Virus record (IMG/VR): IMGVR_UViG_3300008050_000048
Coordinates: 1 to 55,533 of that record
Origin: a virus
Reading direction: 5' to 3' (one strand)
Length of the DNA stretch: 55,533 nucleotides
The notes beneath the pieces are model-generated. The model saw only the letters and a list, made by a program, of their open reading frames with translations, had not been told where the DNA came from and did no database searches. A program made the translations under genes and the position numbers. This document shows, in pieces, positions 25,675 to 34,600 of this stretch; position 1 is the first letter of the stretch, and every line of letters starts with the position of its first letter.

Positions 25675-26127
25675 ATGGAAAATCTTCAAGCTAAAATAAT
25701 TTTACAAACACTAACAGACCTAGGTTTAAAAATAGATAAGTTTCAAGAAAACTTAGCATCAGATAGAGAAAGGATCGTTGCACTAGAGGTTGAAGAGCGT
25801 AGCAATCAAGAAAACAAGAAAACTTTTAATGAAATCACTTGGCCAAATTTAGAGGAAGAAGTTAGAGGGATAAAAGACAGGCTTGTTAAGATAGAAAAAG
25901 AGACTGTTTCACTAAGAAAAATCGAAAATATTGAAAGTAAACTAACAACCGTACTAACTAAAATAGAAATTTGGATTCCAAGAATGGAAAAAATTGAAGA
26001 AAAATTACCTAAGCTTGATGAAGTGAATTGGAAAATGAAGTTAATCTGGGCAGGTTCAGCAGCAGGTATATCATTTTTAACAGCTAGTGTTGTTGCTATT
26101 TTTCTTAAGATTGCTGGGTTAGGATAG
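25675..26127 (+). CDS. Coiled-coil protein with a C-terminal membrane anchor
   Basis: 150-residue protein. Residues 1-115 are a long Lys/Glu-rich coiled coil (for example KIEKETVSLRKIENIESKLT). The last 28 residues form one hydrophobic span (LIWAGSAAGISFLTASVVAI) ending after a short polar tail. The layout recalls XhlA-type phage lysis accessory or holin-associated proteins, which are N-cytoplasmic with one C-terminal helix. Its own late-type promoter element supports late expression. A lysis role is plausible, not shown, and no endolysin gene is adjacent. Confidence 0.7.
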   Translation: MENLQAKIILQTLTDLGLKIDKFQENLASDRERIVALEVEERSNQENKKTFNEITWPNLEEEVRGIKDRLVKIEKETVSLRKIENIESKLTTVLTKIEIWIPRMEKIEEKLPKLDEVNWKMKLIWAGSAAGISFLTASVVAIFLKIAGLG

Positions 26128-26128
26128 C

Positions 26129-26157
26129 TTGACGTTTAAACCTCTTCGATGTATGAT
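26129..26157 (+). promoter_or_regulatory. Sigma70-type promoter for the IMP dehydrogenase gene
   Basis: TTGACG (26129-26134), 17-base spacer, TATGAT (26152-26157). It lies 22 bases before the ATG. The spacer CCTCTTCGATG partly complements the downstream TGCATCTTGAGGAGG that contains the ribosome site, giving an imperfect inverted repeat. Confidence 0.7.
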
Positions 26158-26179
26158 TGGTGCATCTTGAGGAGGATAC

Positions 26180-27247
26180 ATGAAAGAGGCTTTGACCTAT
26201 GATGACTTATTATTACAACCACAATATTCGGATATTAAATCTCGCAAAGAGATTAATCTAAAACCTACAGATGTAAAACTAGGCGAAGATAGACAATTAG
26301 CAATACCAATTATTAGTAGTCCCATGGATACTGTAACTGAGGCTGATATGTGTAATGCTATGGATGCTGCTGGTGGTCTTGGGATTATTCATCGTTATAA
26401 TACAGTAGAAGAGCAAACACGGATAGTGGGAAAGGTCGAAGATTCGGTATACTATGATGACTGGAATAAACCTATTACACCAAATTATGCTTGTGCGATC
26501 GGAGCAACTGGTGACTATTATGAACGTTTATGTTCTTTATATATGCGAGGTTGTCGAACTTTCTGCATAGATATCGCTCACGGTCATCACATTGTCATGA
26601 AAGAAGCATTAGCGAAAATTAAACTACATCCTGCTAGGAGTTATTTTACAGTAATTGCTGGTAATGTAGCAACTTCGGAAGGTGCTTGGGATTTGCAGTC
26701 GTGGGGAGCTGATATCGTTAAGGTTGGAATCGGTGGCGGATCTATCTGTTCAACGAGAATCGAGACAGGACACGGAGTTCCTAACGTAGAAGCTCTATCG
26801 CAAATTGCAGATATGAGAAAAATACACAAGCTAGATTTTGGAATTATCGCTGACGGTGGAATTAAAAGCGCTGGTGATGTAGTTAAGGCACTTGCGCTTG
26901 GAGCTGACTATGTAATGCTAGGTTCGATGCTAGCAGGAACTGATGAAACGCCTGGGATAATCCATACTTCAAACAGTGGTAGAAAAATTAAAGAATATAG
27001 AGGGATGGCAAGCCCGGAATCACAACTTGCTTGGAAAGGCTCAGTCTCCTCAGAAGAGGGGATTGCAACTTATATACCAGCAAAAGGACCTGTCTCTAGG
27101 GTCTTGGAACATATTGACAAAGGACTACGTTCTGGGTTATCCTATACGGGAGCTAGGACAATTAAAGAACTTCAAACAAAAGCAAAGTTCATTCGACAAT
27201 CGAACTCCTCCAAGGTGGAGAGTTCGACACACATTTTAAACAAATAA
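26180..27247 (+). CDS. guaB: IMP dehydrogenase (GuaB family) without CBS domains
   Basis: Oxidises IMP to XMP on the route to GMP. The (beta/alpha)8 barrel motifs are clear: ALTYDDLLLQPQYSDI, SSPMDTVTEADM, the catalytic loop VGIGGGSICSTRIETGHG with the active Cys, IIADGGIKSAGDVVKALALG, MLGSMLAGTDETPG and EYRGMASPESQ. The C-terminus GPVSRVLEHIDKGLRSGLSY followed by TGARTIKELQ favours IMPDH over GMP reductase. The protein is 355 residues because the regulatory CBS pair found in cellular IMPDH is absent, as in some other reduced IMPDHs. GMP reductase remains an alternative. It has its own TTGACG/TATGAT promoter and GAGGAGG ribosome site. Confidence 0.85.
   Translation: MKEALTYDDLLLQPQYSDIKSRKEINLKPTDVKLGEDRQLAIPIISSPMDTVTEADMCNAMDAAGGLGIIHRYNTVEEQTRIVGKVEDSVYYDDWNKPITPNYACAIGATGDYYERLCSLYMRGCRTFCIDIAHGHHIVMKEALAKIKLHPARSYFTVIAGNVATSEGAWDLQSWGADIVKVGIGGGSICSTRIETGHGVPNVEALSQIADMRKIHKLDFGIIADGGIKSAGDVVKALALGADYVMLGSMLAGTDETPGIIHTSNSGRKIKEYRGMASPESQLAWKGSVSSEEGIATYIPAKGPVSRVLEHIDKGLRSGLSYTGARTIKELQTKAKFIRQSNSSKVESSTHILNK
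27199..27226 (+). repeat. Inverted repeat at the 3' end of the IMP dehydrogenase gene
   Basis: TCGAACTCCTCCA and TGGAGAGTTCGA can pair around AGG with one bulged base. It lies inside the last codons and is not followed by a T run, so it may stabilise the mRNA end or mark processing, not termination. Confidence 0.4.
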
Positions 27248-27256
27248 GGAATATTA

Positions 27257-27538
27257 ATGAGTATTACAAACGCAGTGACGATTTCACCAGAATCAACAAA
27301 GAAAGAGCGAGCAATTGACTATATCAAGAGCATCTATGCCCTGGATCAAGCGATTGAGCCCTATCAATCACAAAAGAAAGAGCTTCGAAAGAGCTATGTT
27401 TCTAACGGATGGCTTGATGCTGAAGAGATTAAGAGTGCAATGAGAGTATATAGGCTCCTAAAGATTGATGCAGACTTTGAACAGCTTGCTGACTTCTATG
27501 AAGCAACTAAGGGAAATGTAACAGAAGAGGACGAATAA
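27257..27538 (+). CDS. Hypothetical protein before the GroES-like gene
   Basis: 93-residue helical protein, Lys/Glu-rich (KERAIDYIKSIYALDQAIEP, then KKELRKSYVSNGWLDAEEIK). Its pattern, with a conserved-looking GWLDAEEIKSAMRVYRLLK, resembles small phage coiled-coil proteins, but I cannot name a family. The TAATG junction overlaps the GroES-like start. It shares the IMPDH transcript. Confidence 0.6.
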   Translation: MSITNAVTISPESTKKERAIDYIKSIYALDQAIEPYQSQKKELRKSYVSNGWLDAEEIKSAMRVYRLLKIDADFEQLADFYEATKGNVTEEDE

Positions 27539-27807
27539 TGAAGATTTATCCACAAAATGGATGGTTGCTTCTCAAAAGAGCCCTTAGCGATCATGATTTA
27601 CAAACGCTAGAATACACGAGTATGTTGCCACCATTAGAAAGGGTAGACCATTTTACTGTCGTTGGGGCTCCTGAAGACAATGAGGGCTATCATGTTGGTA
27701 ATAAGGTTCTAGTATTGACACATGCAATCGAAGAACTAGAAATAGAGGGCGACCTTTATTACTTTGCTAAGGTTCAATCTATTATGGGGGTCTTACTCAA
27801 TGACTGA
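27538..27807 (+). CDS. GroES-like co-chaperonin
   Basis: 89-residue protein with the GroES beta-barrel layout: an N-terminal strand with basic end (MKIYPQNGWLLLKRA), a variable stretch that would hold the mobile loop, FTVVGAPEDNEGYHVGNKVL as the G-x-x-x...V-G-D-x-V-L element, and a C-terminal DLYYFAKVQSIMGVL strand like GroES EVLIMSESDILAIV. The phage GroEL at 40556 makes a co-chaperonin expected. T4 gp31 is a functional analogue. The mobile loop lacks the usual GGI triplet, so recognition of GroEL may differ. The stop overlaps the thyX start. Confidence 0.65.
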   Translation: MKIYPQNGWLLLKRALSDHDLQTLEYTSMLPPLERVDHFTVVGAPEDNEGYHVGNKVLVLTHAIEELEIEGDLYYFAKVQSIMGVLLND

Positions 27808-28504
27808 TGACACTAAATATCTATACGGTGACAAGATTGGTAGAGTTGAGCTTATCAACCACTGGGGAACTGACAAGATGGTTGTTAACGCAGCTAGGGT
27901 TAGTTTCGGTCAAGATAGCGATAAGCCCTTAGTTGCTAAGGATATCAAGCTTATTAAGTATCTTATCAAGCATAGGCATACTTCAACTCTTGAGCACTGT
28001 GGGGTGACTTTCAAGTTCACTGTTCCGCTATATGTCAGATCTCAACACCATAGACATAGAACATGGTCATATAACGAGATTTCTCGTAGGTATACATCTG
28101 AGGATATTAGGTTCTATGAACCTAAAGCTTTCAGGACTCAACACAAGAGCAATCGACAAGCTTCGAATGAGGCCGAGTTGATAAACCCAGGCTGGGCTCC
28201 TCACACGGCGTTCGTGTTGACAGATCGAATAAGTGAACACCACGAAGACTGCTTAGAATTATATGAAGGCTGTCTGAAACTGGGCATGTGTCGTGAGCAA
28301 GCAAGAGGTGTTCTTCCACAGAACATGTATACCCAATACTATGGAACTGTGAATATGAACAACCTAATGAAGTTCATATCCCTCAGAACACATGAGGGCG
28401 CTCAGTGGGAAATTCAAAAAGTAGCAGAGGCCTGTCTAGACTTTGCGAGAGAGCTCTGGCCTGAAACAATTAATGCATATGACGAGGTCCATAATGAGTC
28501 CTGA
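27800..28504 (+). CDS. thyX: Flavin-dependent thymidylate synthase ThyX
   Basis: Makes dTMP from dUMP using FAD and methylene-tetrahydrofolate. The ThyX signature RHRTWSYNEISRRY is intact (family consensus RHRxxSxNExSxRY), preceded by HRHTSTLEHCGVTFKF and followed by REQARGVLPQNMYTQY and a C-terminal FISLRTHEGAQWEIQKVA. At 234 residues it is of normal length. The ATG at 27800 overlaps the stop of the GroES-like gene. A longer TTG start at 27764 would lie inside that gene. It works with RNR, dUTPase and the broken dCMP deaminase in thymidine supply. Confidence 0.95.
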   Translation: MTDDTKYLYGDKIGRVELINHWGTDKMVVNAARVSFGQDSDKPLVAKDIKLIKYLIKHRHTSTLEHCGVTFKFTVPLYVRSQHHRHRTWSYNEISRRYTSEDIRFYEPKAFRTQHKSNRQASNEAELINPGWAPHTAFVLTDRISEHHEDCLELYEGCLKLGMCREQARGVLPQNMYTQYYGTVNMNNLMKFISLRTHEGAQWEIQKVAEACLDFARELWPETINAYDEVHNES

Positions 28505-28781
28505 ATTACAATTTGAAATCATATTAGACTTCTTCAATAAATTGCATAAGTCAGATCCGGTATTTACCGATAGTATTTTAAGGAGCCGACATTCTTTCAG
28601 TGTCGGTGAGGATGAACTTCCAGAAGACTTAATAGTCAGGATAGAAGATGATGAGATGAGCGCATCTGTCCTTGGAGTTTTCAACACTCTTCTTGAGAGG
28701 TTGCGAATTCCGAAACTTGCAGTTTCTGTCGATCTTGATACGGATGAAACTTTAAAGTATGTTAATTACACTGGAGGATAA
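28494..28781 (+). CDS. Hypothetical protein
   Basis: 95-residue acidic protein beginning at ATG 28494, which overlaps the thyX stop by 11 bases. An upstream in-frame start at 28443 is less likely because it lies deep in thyX. The protein starts MSPELQFEIILDFFNKLHKS and contains an acidic turn, with no recognised domain. The stop overlaps the next ATG (TAATG). It belongs to a chain of six or seven short overlapping genes. Confidence 0.6.
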   Translation: MSPELQFEIILDFFNKLHKSDPVFTDSILRSRHSFSVGEDELPEDLIVRIEDDEMSASVLGVFNTLLERLRIPKLAVSVDLDTDETLKYVNYTGG

Positions 28782-29005
28782 TGATGAAGCTATCTGATAA
28801 ACTTGGCCTTTGGTTTGTTTTACTAGTTTTGGTGACAGTCTTTACTTGTTTTGTTTGGGGTATCTGCAATCACCACCAATCATCGGAAAGTTGTAAAAAA
28901 GTGTGTGCTCCGTATGCCTGGGAAGTATCAGGTCTCAGATGTTATTGCGGAAACAATAAACACTATACCTTTGAACGAAAGATGACTCATGTGAGGGTTA
29001 GATGA
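28781..29005 (+). CDS. Small membrane protein with a Cys-rich exposed domain
   Basis: 74 residues (or 73 if ATG 28784 is used). There is one hydrophobic span near the N-terminus (LWFVLLVLVTVFTCFVWGI), then a periplasmic-type tail with five Cys (ICNHHQ, ESCKKVCAP, LRCYCGN). An N-in, C-out single-span topology would place the cysteines outside, where they could form disulfides. The pattern KKVCAP...RCYCG recalls short phage membrane proteins, but the function is unknown. Its stop overlaps the zinc-finger gene start. Confidence 0.65.
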   Translation: MMKLSDKLGLWFVLLVLVTVFTCFVWGICNHHQSSESCKKVCAPYAWEVSGLRCYCGNNKHYTFERKMTHVRVR

Positions 29006-29175
29006 TAAACAAATGTAACTATTGTAATTTTTCATATGAAAAATCAAAGGATTATATTAAGCATTTAAACGAAAAACACATAAAATGTTTATGTGGAAAA
29101 GTCTTTGACAAGAACGACAGTTCAGATAATTTAGCACTTTGTAAAAAATGCAAGGAGAGTCAAAATGATAAGTAA
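29002..29175 (+). CDS. Small C2H2 zinc-finger protein
   Basis: 57-residue protein starting at ATG 29002, overlapping the preceding TGA, and ending in TAA at 29173-29175. Residues 5-26 form a classical C2H2 finger: CNYC, twelve residues, H, four residues, H. A second metal site follows: CLCG, then CKKC near the C-terminus. Canonical C2H2 fingers are rare in phages, and here it would bind DNA, RNA or protein. Adjacent genes are also small and unknown. The coding call is supported by the overlaps on both sides. Confidence 0.65.
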   Translation: MINKCNYCNFSYEKSKDYIKHLNEKHIKCLCGKVFDKNDSSDNLALCKKCKESQNDK

Positions 29176-29452
29176 AAGAAAGATCCCGAGAATTAAAATG
29201 GTAGAGATTTTAGAAGGTAGCGCCGGCAAAGTCTTAAGCGATACACTCTACGATCATCATGACTGGACAGTAGAGCGTCGATTGATTTTTGAATTTGAAG
29301 GGAAGACCTGGAGAACTTATTATCAGGTTGGAGCAACTGAATATCAGGAAGCTCCTCCGTGGGAAGACCAAAAACAAGTTGGGGTTTGGGAAGTTAAAGA
29401 AGTAACCGTCCCCAAGAAAGATTGGATAATAGTATATACAGAGGATAAATAA
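29165..29452 (+). CDS. Hypothetical protein
   Basis: 95-residue beta-rich protein (for example RRLIFEFEGKTWRTYYQVGA, then VGVWEVKEVTVPKKDW). The alternating pattern suggests a small beta sandwich or barrel. No family recognised. The ATG lies within the tail of the zinc-finger gene, and the TAATG end overlaps the next start. Confidence 0.6.
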   Translation: MISKRKIPRIKMVEILEGSAGKVLSDTLYDHHDWTVERRLIFEFEGKTWRTYYQVGATEYQEAPPWEDQKQVGVWEVKEVTVPKKDWIIVYTEDK

Positions 29453-29706
29453 TGAAAACAGCAACAATTTTAAATAAAGATATGGTTAATGATAACCAGT
29501 GGTTGGTTAAAGTATCACCTCCACATGATGGACACGAGTTTATTGTAGTCAGTGTAGGAAATTCAGGCTTCAATGAGACTTATTTATTCGGAGCCAATGA
29601 GGACGGAATCATTACAAATTGGATGGAATTGTCAGGTAGTCGAAAAGGATTTCGTGATCACAGAAGAGTTTTATGTGAAGCTGGCTTCATTATTTCGGAG
29701 GATTAA
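29452..29706 (+). CDS. Hypothetical protein
   Basis: 84-residue protein with a beta-hairpin pattern (NQWLVKVSPPHDGHEFIVVS, then ETYLFGANEDG). No known domain is visible. Start and stop overlap or abut neighbouring small genes, so it belongs to the same translationally coupled cassette. Confidence 0.55.
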   Translation: MKTATILNKDMVNDNQWLVKVSPPHDGHEFIVVSVGNSGFNETYLFGANEDGIITNWMELSGSRKGFRDHRRVLCEAGFIISED

Positions 29707-29708
29707 GA

Positions 29709-29921
29709 ATGACAGCAGGACAATTAATTTTACTTCTAGAAGAATATCCACCAGCTACCGAAGTCGTAATGATGACAGACTCTGAAGGCAATGGAGTTAA
29801 TGAACTCGACACCGTTGAGCCTGGATTCTATCACGAAGAAGATAGAGAACTTTACAGTCCTGATGAAGATCTGGAAGATCTTCCAAAGGATTGCAGAAAG
29901 GTATTAGTAATCTGGCCGTAA
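29709..29921 (+). CDS. Small acidic hypothetical protein
   Basis: 70-residue very acidic protein. It begins MTAGQLILLLEEYPPATEVV, a helix-Pro-strand opening that I recall from many short phage and bacterial proteins, then GNGVNELDTVEPGFYHEEDR. It ends CRKVLVIWP, and its TAA directly precedes the next ATG. Function unknown. Confidence 0.55.
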   Translation: MTAGQLILLLEEYPPATEVVMMTDSEGNGVNELDTVEPGFYHEEDRELYSPDEDLEDLPKDCRKVLVIWP

Positions 29922-30800
29922 ATGTCATCTAAAAAACAAAGAATAATTAAATATGACACTATAGTTGTCGGTGATACAATTGAAGCTTTGGTTTATGCAT
30001 TCATAAATCAGGCTCCCTGTATCACCGACAACTCTTTGTTGTTTGATCGAGATATTGATAAACTCGATCCTTCAATTGATCTTGTCCCAATATTATTACC
30101 ACACCCAACAACCCAGATAAGAACAGTAAAGGGTATTGAGACTCGTGGCATCTCTATGCTTGATTTGCAGAATTATTTAAAATTCTGCTTATCAATGGAT
30201 GGATATCTACCATTTAACGGAACTATCCGTAGTATCCGCATTAATGATGATAATAGTCTTACTGTTAGAAATGGTGACTCTGGCAAACATATCTTAAAAT
30301 ACAAGAAGCTTGAGATCTTTACACCAGGGCAGGTTCATGGGTTAGAAATCGAAACCTATAAAGAACCAATCTATAGAATAGTCCACAACTTTAAATTCGC
30401 ACACTTATTAGCTTGGGATTACGACGTTATCAGGACAGATGAGCCTTTCCTAAGAGAAGTCTATCAACTCTCTAAAACCAAAGGAAAAGGAGTTAGTTTC
30501 CTAACCAAGAAAGAACGAGAATCCCATGATTTCTCAGACTTCTTTGTAAAAAGAAAACTAAAAGAAGTTCTAAAGGAAATGGGAGCGACGAGTCCTCCTC
30601 GAAATTGGACCAAACGGTATATATTAGATAGAACAGTTACCAAGATCAATCGAAATACCTATATAATGCCAAACAAGGTAAACCTGAATACTCTAACACT
30701 AAAGGAAATATTATGTCTTCAAAAAACTTGGTCGGTATCGTACCAGTGGAAAATACAAATGAGATATTCGGTATGCCATGGCCCGACGCTCTTCAAGTAA
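29922..30800 (+). CDS. Hypothetical protein with a Rossmann-like start
   Basis: 292-residue protein. The N-terminus IKYDTIVVGDTIEALVYAFI has the shape of a beta-alpha-beta dinucleotide fold (as in flavin enzymes: DVVVIGgG...A), but the glycine triplet is not complete, so cofactor binding is uncertain. No other motif is visible. The last 29 codons overlap the next gene in another frame, and the C-terminal ILCLQKTWSVSYQWKIQMRY looks unnatural. The functional end may be before residue 265, or a frameshift may have extended the frame. Confidence 0.6.
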   Translation: MSSKKQRIIKYDTIVVGDTIEALVYAFINQAPCITDNSLLFDRDIDKLDPSIDLVPILLPHPTTQIRTVKGIETRGISMLDLQNYLKFCLSMDGYLPFNGTIRSIRINDDNSLTVRNGDSGKHILKYKKLEIFTPGQVHGLEIETYKEPIYRIVHNFKFAHLLAWDYDVIRTDEPFLREVYQLSKTKGKGVSFLTKKERESHDFSDFFVKRKLKEVLKEMGATSPPRNWTKRYILDRTVTKINRNTYIMPNKVNLNTLTLKEILCLQKTWSVSYQWKIQMRYSVCHGPTLFK

Positions 30801-31621
30801 TTTCATCAAGATTTACACTAATGCAGCGTGCAATCTATGAATGTGCTTGTGCTGGCTGCAAAAGTATCTGGGTGGCTGTTGAACCTGAGTATTTCGATCT
30901 ATATAAGCACTTTGTGAAGGATAGTCTTGAGGATCCTTATAACCTGCTTATCAATAAATTCCAATATGGAATTACTAAAAAAGCAAAAATGGAAATTCCA
31001 ATCTATTTTACACCTACCATGCCAAAAGACGTAAAGGCTAGAAAAAGCCAAGCATGGAGTATCATTACAGCAGCACGTTCAGCGAATAGAATCTTTGCTA
31101 CTATTGCAGAGGAGTCAAAACCTTTAAGATTCTATGTAGCGTTTACTAATGGGATTTATAATGAGGATGCATTACTGCATGACAGGCCCCTGCTTTGTGC
31201 AAAAAGTCCGTTTCACTTTTCATTTCAGAAGAAAACCTTTAAGGATGACTTACCTTTAGGCTTCACCTTTACTCAGGACGAGCTAAAGGAAGCTATAAAA
31301 TACGTCAGAGTAAACAGTACCGGGCTCTATAGGATCAAAGATGAATACCTAAACAACAACGACCCAAGCCTTCCATCTAGAGAGAAACTAGAGAGGATCT
31401 CTAAAGAAGATCGCATAGATGCTAAAAAACTAACAGTTTCAGAGGTATTCAACCACGTAGACCTGAGCGGAGAGCGATACTATTCTTTAGACTGGCTCTA
31501 CGACATAAGAGAATATGAAGATTGGGATAAATATATAGTTTCTAAGAAGAAAAAGAAGTATTACTGGAAATTATTCAAACAAGCAAGAATCGAGAAAATA
31601 GGAGAAAACATTGAGCAATAA
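30713..31621 (+). CDS. Nucleotidyltransferase-like hypothetical protein
   Basis: 302-residue protein. The first 70 residues have a nucleotide-sugar transferase-like pattern: VGIVPVENTNEIFGMPWP, then FTLMQRAIYECACAGCKSIW followed by VAVEPEYF, similar in order to the GlmU/RmlA opening (strand, loop, polar xMP, L-x-R-A-I, strand). The remainder is helical and basic with a C-terminal Lys-rich helix. A glycosyltransferase A-type fold is therefore suggested weakly. The ATG has AAAGGA upstream, and the ORF overlaps the previous gene by 88 bases. Confidence 0.6.
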   Translation: MSSKNLVGIVPVENTNEIFGMPWPDALQVISSRFTLMQRAIYECACAGCKSIWVAVEPEYFDLYKHFVKDSLEDPYNLLINKFQYGITKKAKMEIPIYFTPTMPKDVKARKSQAWSIITAARSANRIFATIAEESKPLRFYVAFTNGIYNEDALLHDRPLLCAKSPFHFSFQKKTFKDDLPLGFTFTQDELKEAIKYVRVNSTGLYRIKDEYLNNNDPSLPSREKLERISKEDRIDAKKLTVSEVFNHVDLSGERYYSLDWLYDIREYEDWDKYIVSKKKKKYYWKLFKQARIEKIGENIEQ

Positions 31622-34600
31622 AATTAAATTTACAAACCTTCACGCTCACACTACATTTAGCACTTTTGATGGTTTAGGATATCCTGCCGAGCATTATGAC
31701 TATGCTTTTGAAAACGGCATGGACGCTATGGCTATTACAGATCATGGCAATATGAACTCGCTTAGTTACTGCCTAGAACATATTAAGAAGATGAAAAAAG
31801 AAGGCAAGGACTTCAAACCAATTTTTGGCATTGAAGCATATTTTGTAGACTCTGTATCGGATTGGAAAATAGCATATGACAAAGAACGAGAAAATAAGAA
31901 AGCTAAAAGCAAGAAGGCAAGCGCTGACGAAAAAAATGGCACAATTGTTGAAGACGAAAATGCTTCAAAAGCAGCCGGAAAAACACTCCGAAGTCGTGCT
32001 CACCTTGTCCTTCTAGCCAAGAATGAAGTTGGCCTAAAGAACATCTTCTCGATGATTTCACAATCATATAAATCACCTAACTTCTATTACTACCCAAGAA
32101 TTGATTTTGACTTGCTTCGAAAGCATTCAGAAGGGGTTATTGTTAGTTCGGCTTGCCTTGGTGGTCCTCTTTCAAAGATCTTCTGGAACAACCAAGAAGA
32201 GTCGGATGAGCATCTTGTAGAGTTAATGCTTGAGAAAGTGAACAAGTTCAAGGAAATTCTAGGCGAGGATTTTTACGGTGAAATCCAATGGAACAGAATA
32301 GAGGAGCAACATAAGGTAAACAAGCTCGTTATTGAGGCATGTAAACAAGCTAATGTTGAGATTATTTCAACCGCAGATAGTCACTACCCAAGACCTGAGC
32401 TTTGGAAAGAGCGACAGATCTATAAGTCAATTGGTTGGATGAAAAAATCCTCTAGTGAAGAACTTCTAGCCTCTATTGACCCAGATAGGGAGTCACTAAA
32501 GGGTGAATATTACCCAAAGAATGGCGAGCAAATGTGGGATGCTTACAAGAAATACTCAGATGAACTTGGGTATTCTTATGATGATGACTTTATTCGTTCA
32601 ACCATGGAAAGAACACACCAAATATCTTCAGATAAAATTACAGAGTTTGCTCTAGATAATACTCCGAGACTGCCAGATTTCGTCGTTCCAGAGGGGAAAA
32701 CACCCGAAGAAACGCTCAGAGAACTCTCTCTAGCAGGTCTCAAAGATAAGGGTAGGGACCAAGACCTTGAGTATATCGAGAGACTGAACAGCGAGCTTGA
32801 AGTAATTGAGTATCGAGGGTTCTCAAAGTATTTCATCACAATGAAGGCTATTATCGATCTTGCGAAAGACACTCAGTTAATTGGCCCTGGTCGAGGATCT
32901 GCTGCTGGCTCCTTGGTTGCTTATGTTCTTGAAATTACACAAGCTGACCCCATCAAGTATGGTCTACAGTTTAGCAGATTCTTGAGAAGAGACGCTAACG
33001 ATTATCCAGACATTGATGTTGACTTTGGTTATAATATGGAACTTAAGAATCTTCTTATTGAAGAATGGGGAGCAGACACAGTTGTTCCTATTACAAACTT
33101 CAATACGCTGAAGCTACGTTCTTTGATTAAGGACTTATCAAAACTTTATGGTATTCCATTTATGGAAGTAAATAAGGTCACTTCGGTAATGGAAGAAGAG
33201 GCTACACCTGGGGCTAAGAAAGCAAGAGGCATGAAGACTGGTCATATTGTTCCAACTTTTGATGAGTTAATGAAGCACTCGCCTTCGCTTATCTCTTTCA
33301 TGAAGAAACACTCACAGATTGCTTCTCACGTTAAAGTTCTTCATGGGCAAGTGAGAAGTATCGCAAGGCACGCTGGTGGCGTTGTTATCGCAGATGACCT
33401 GAATAACCACATGCCGTTGATTTCATCAAAAGGAATTACACAAACTCCTTGGAGTGAAGGGCAAAACGTAAGACACTTGGAGCCCATGGGCTTCATTAAG
33501 TTTGATATTTTGGCTCTTGATGCTTTAAAAATGTTTGACTCGTGTATCAATACAATTCTAAAGAGAAAATATGGTATTGCAGAGCCTACTTTTGCTCAAA
33601 GATTAGATTTTTACAACAAGAATCTTCATCCTGATGTTATGGATATGGAAGATCAGGAAGTCTTTGAAAACGTATTTCATGAGGGCAAGTGGGTCGGAAT
33701 ATTTCAATTTACAGAGTCCACTGCACAAGACCTCTGTAGTGCTTCTAAGCCAAGGTCAATTGTTGACATATCAGCCGTAACAAGCATTGTAAGACCAGGA
33801 CCATTAGAGGCTGATGTAGATAAGTCTTATCTGAAAGCAAAGAAGAGTCCAAGATCAGTAAGATATCTTAACAAGACTGTGGAAGAGGTCACGAAAGAAA
33901 CATCAGGTTTTTTGATTTTTCAAGAGCAAATTGCATTACTAGCTCACAAGCTAGGCAAGGATATCTCACTAGATGAGGGTAATAAGCTAAGAAAGCTTCT
34001 AACCAAGAAAGGAATCGATGAAATCGAGGAAAAGAAAAAGAAGATTAAAGATAAGTTTGATGCTGGTTGTCTTGAGAAGAAGATTTCAAAGAAAGATGCC
34101 ACCGATATGTGGAAGACCTTCGAGTTCTTTTCAGGTTATGGATTCAATAAGTCACACGCAGTTTGTTACAGTATGATTTCATATCAGTGTGCGTGGTTAA
34201 TGACATATCACGAGCCTGAGTGGGTTGCAGCTTTCCTTGATAAAGAGCCTGATTCTAGAAAAGAGAAGGCAATTTCACTAGCAAGAACACTGGGATATGA
34301 GATTGTCAAACCAACAATTAATCATTCTGGATTCAAATGGGAGCCTATTGATATTGATGGAACAACTAAGCTCGTGCAGCCATTGAGTTCGATCAAAGGA
34401 CTCGGAGTAACAGCTATTTCACAAATTCTAGAACATAGACCCTTTAAGACAGTTGAAGAAACATTATTCAATGACAAGATTTCCTATCGTGCTTTCAACA
34501 AAAAAGCTTTTGATGTTCTGTGTAGGTCTGGAGCTATGAATAGTCTTATGGATTCTAGGTTCACAGGTAGTAAACATTTCTGGACTGTAGTTGCGGCGAA

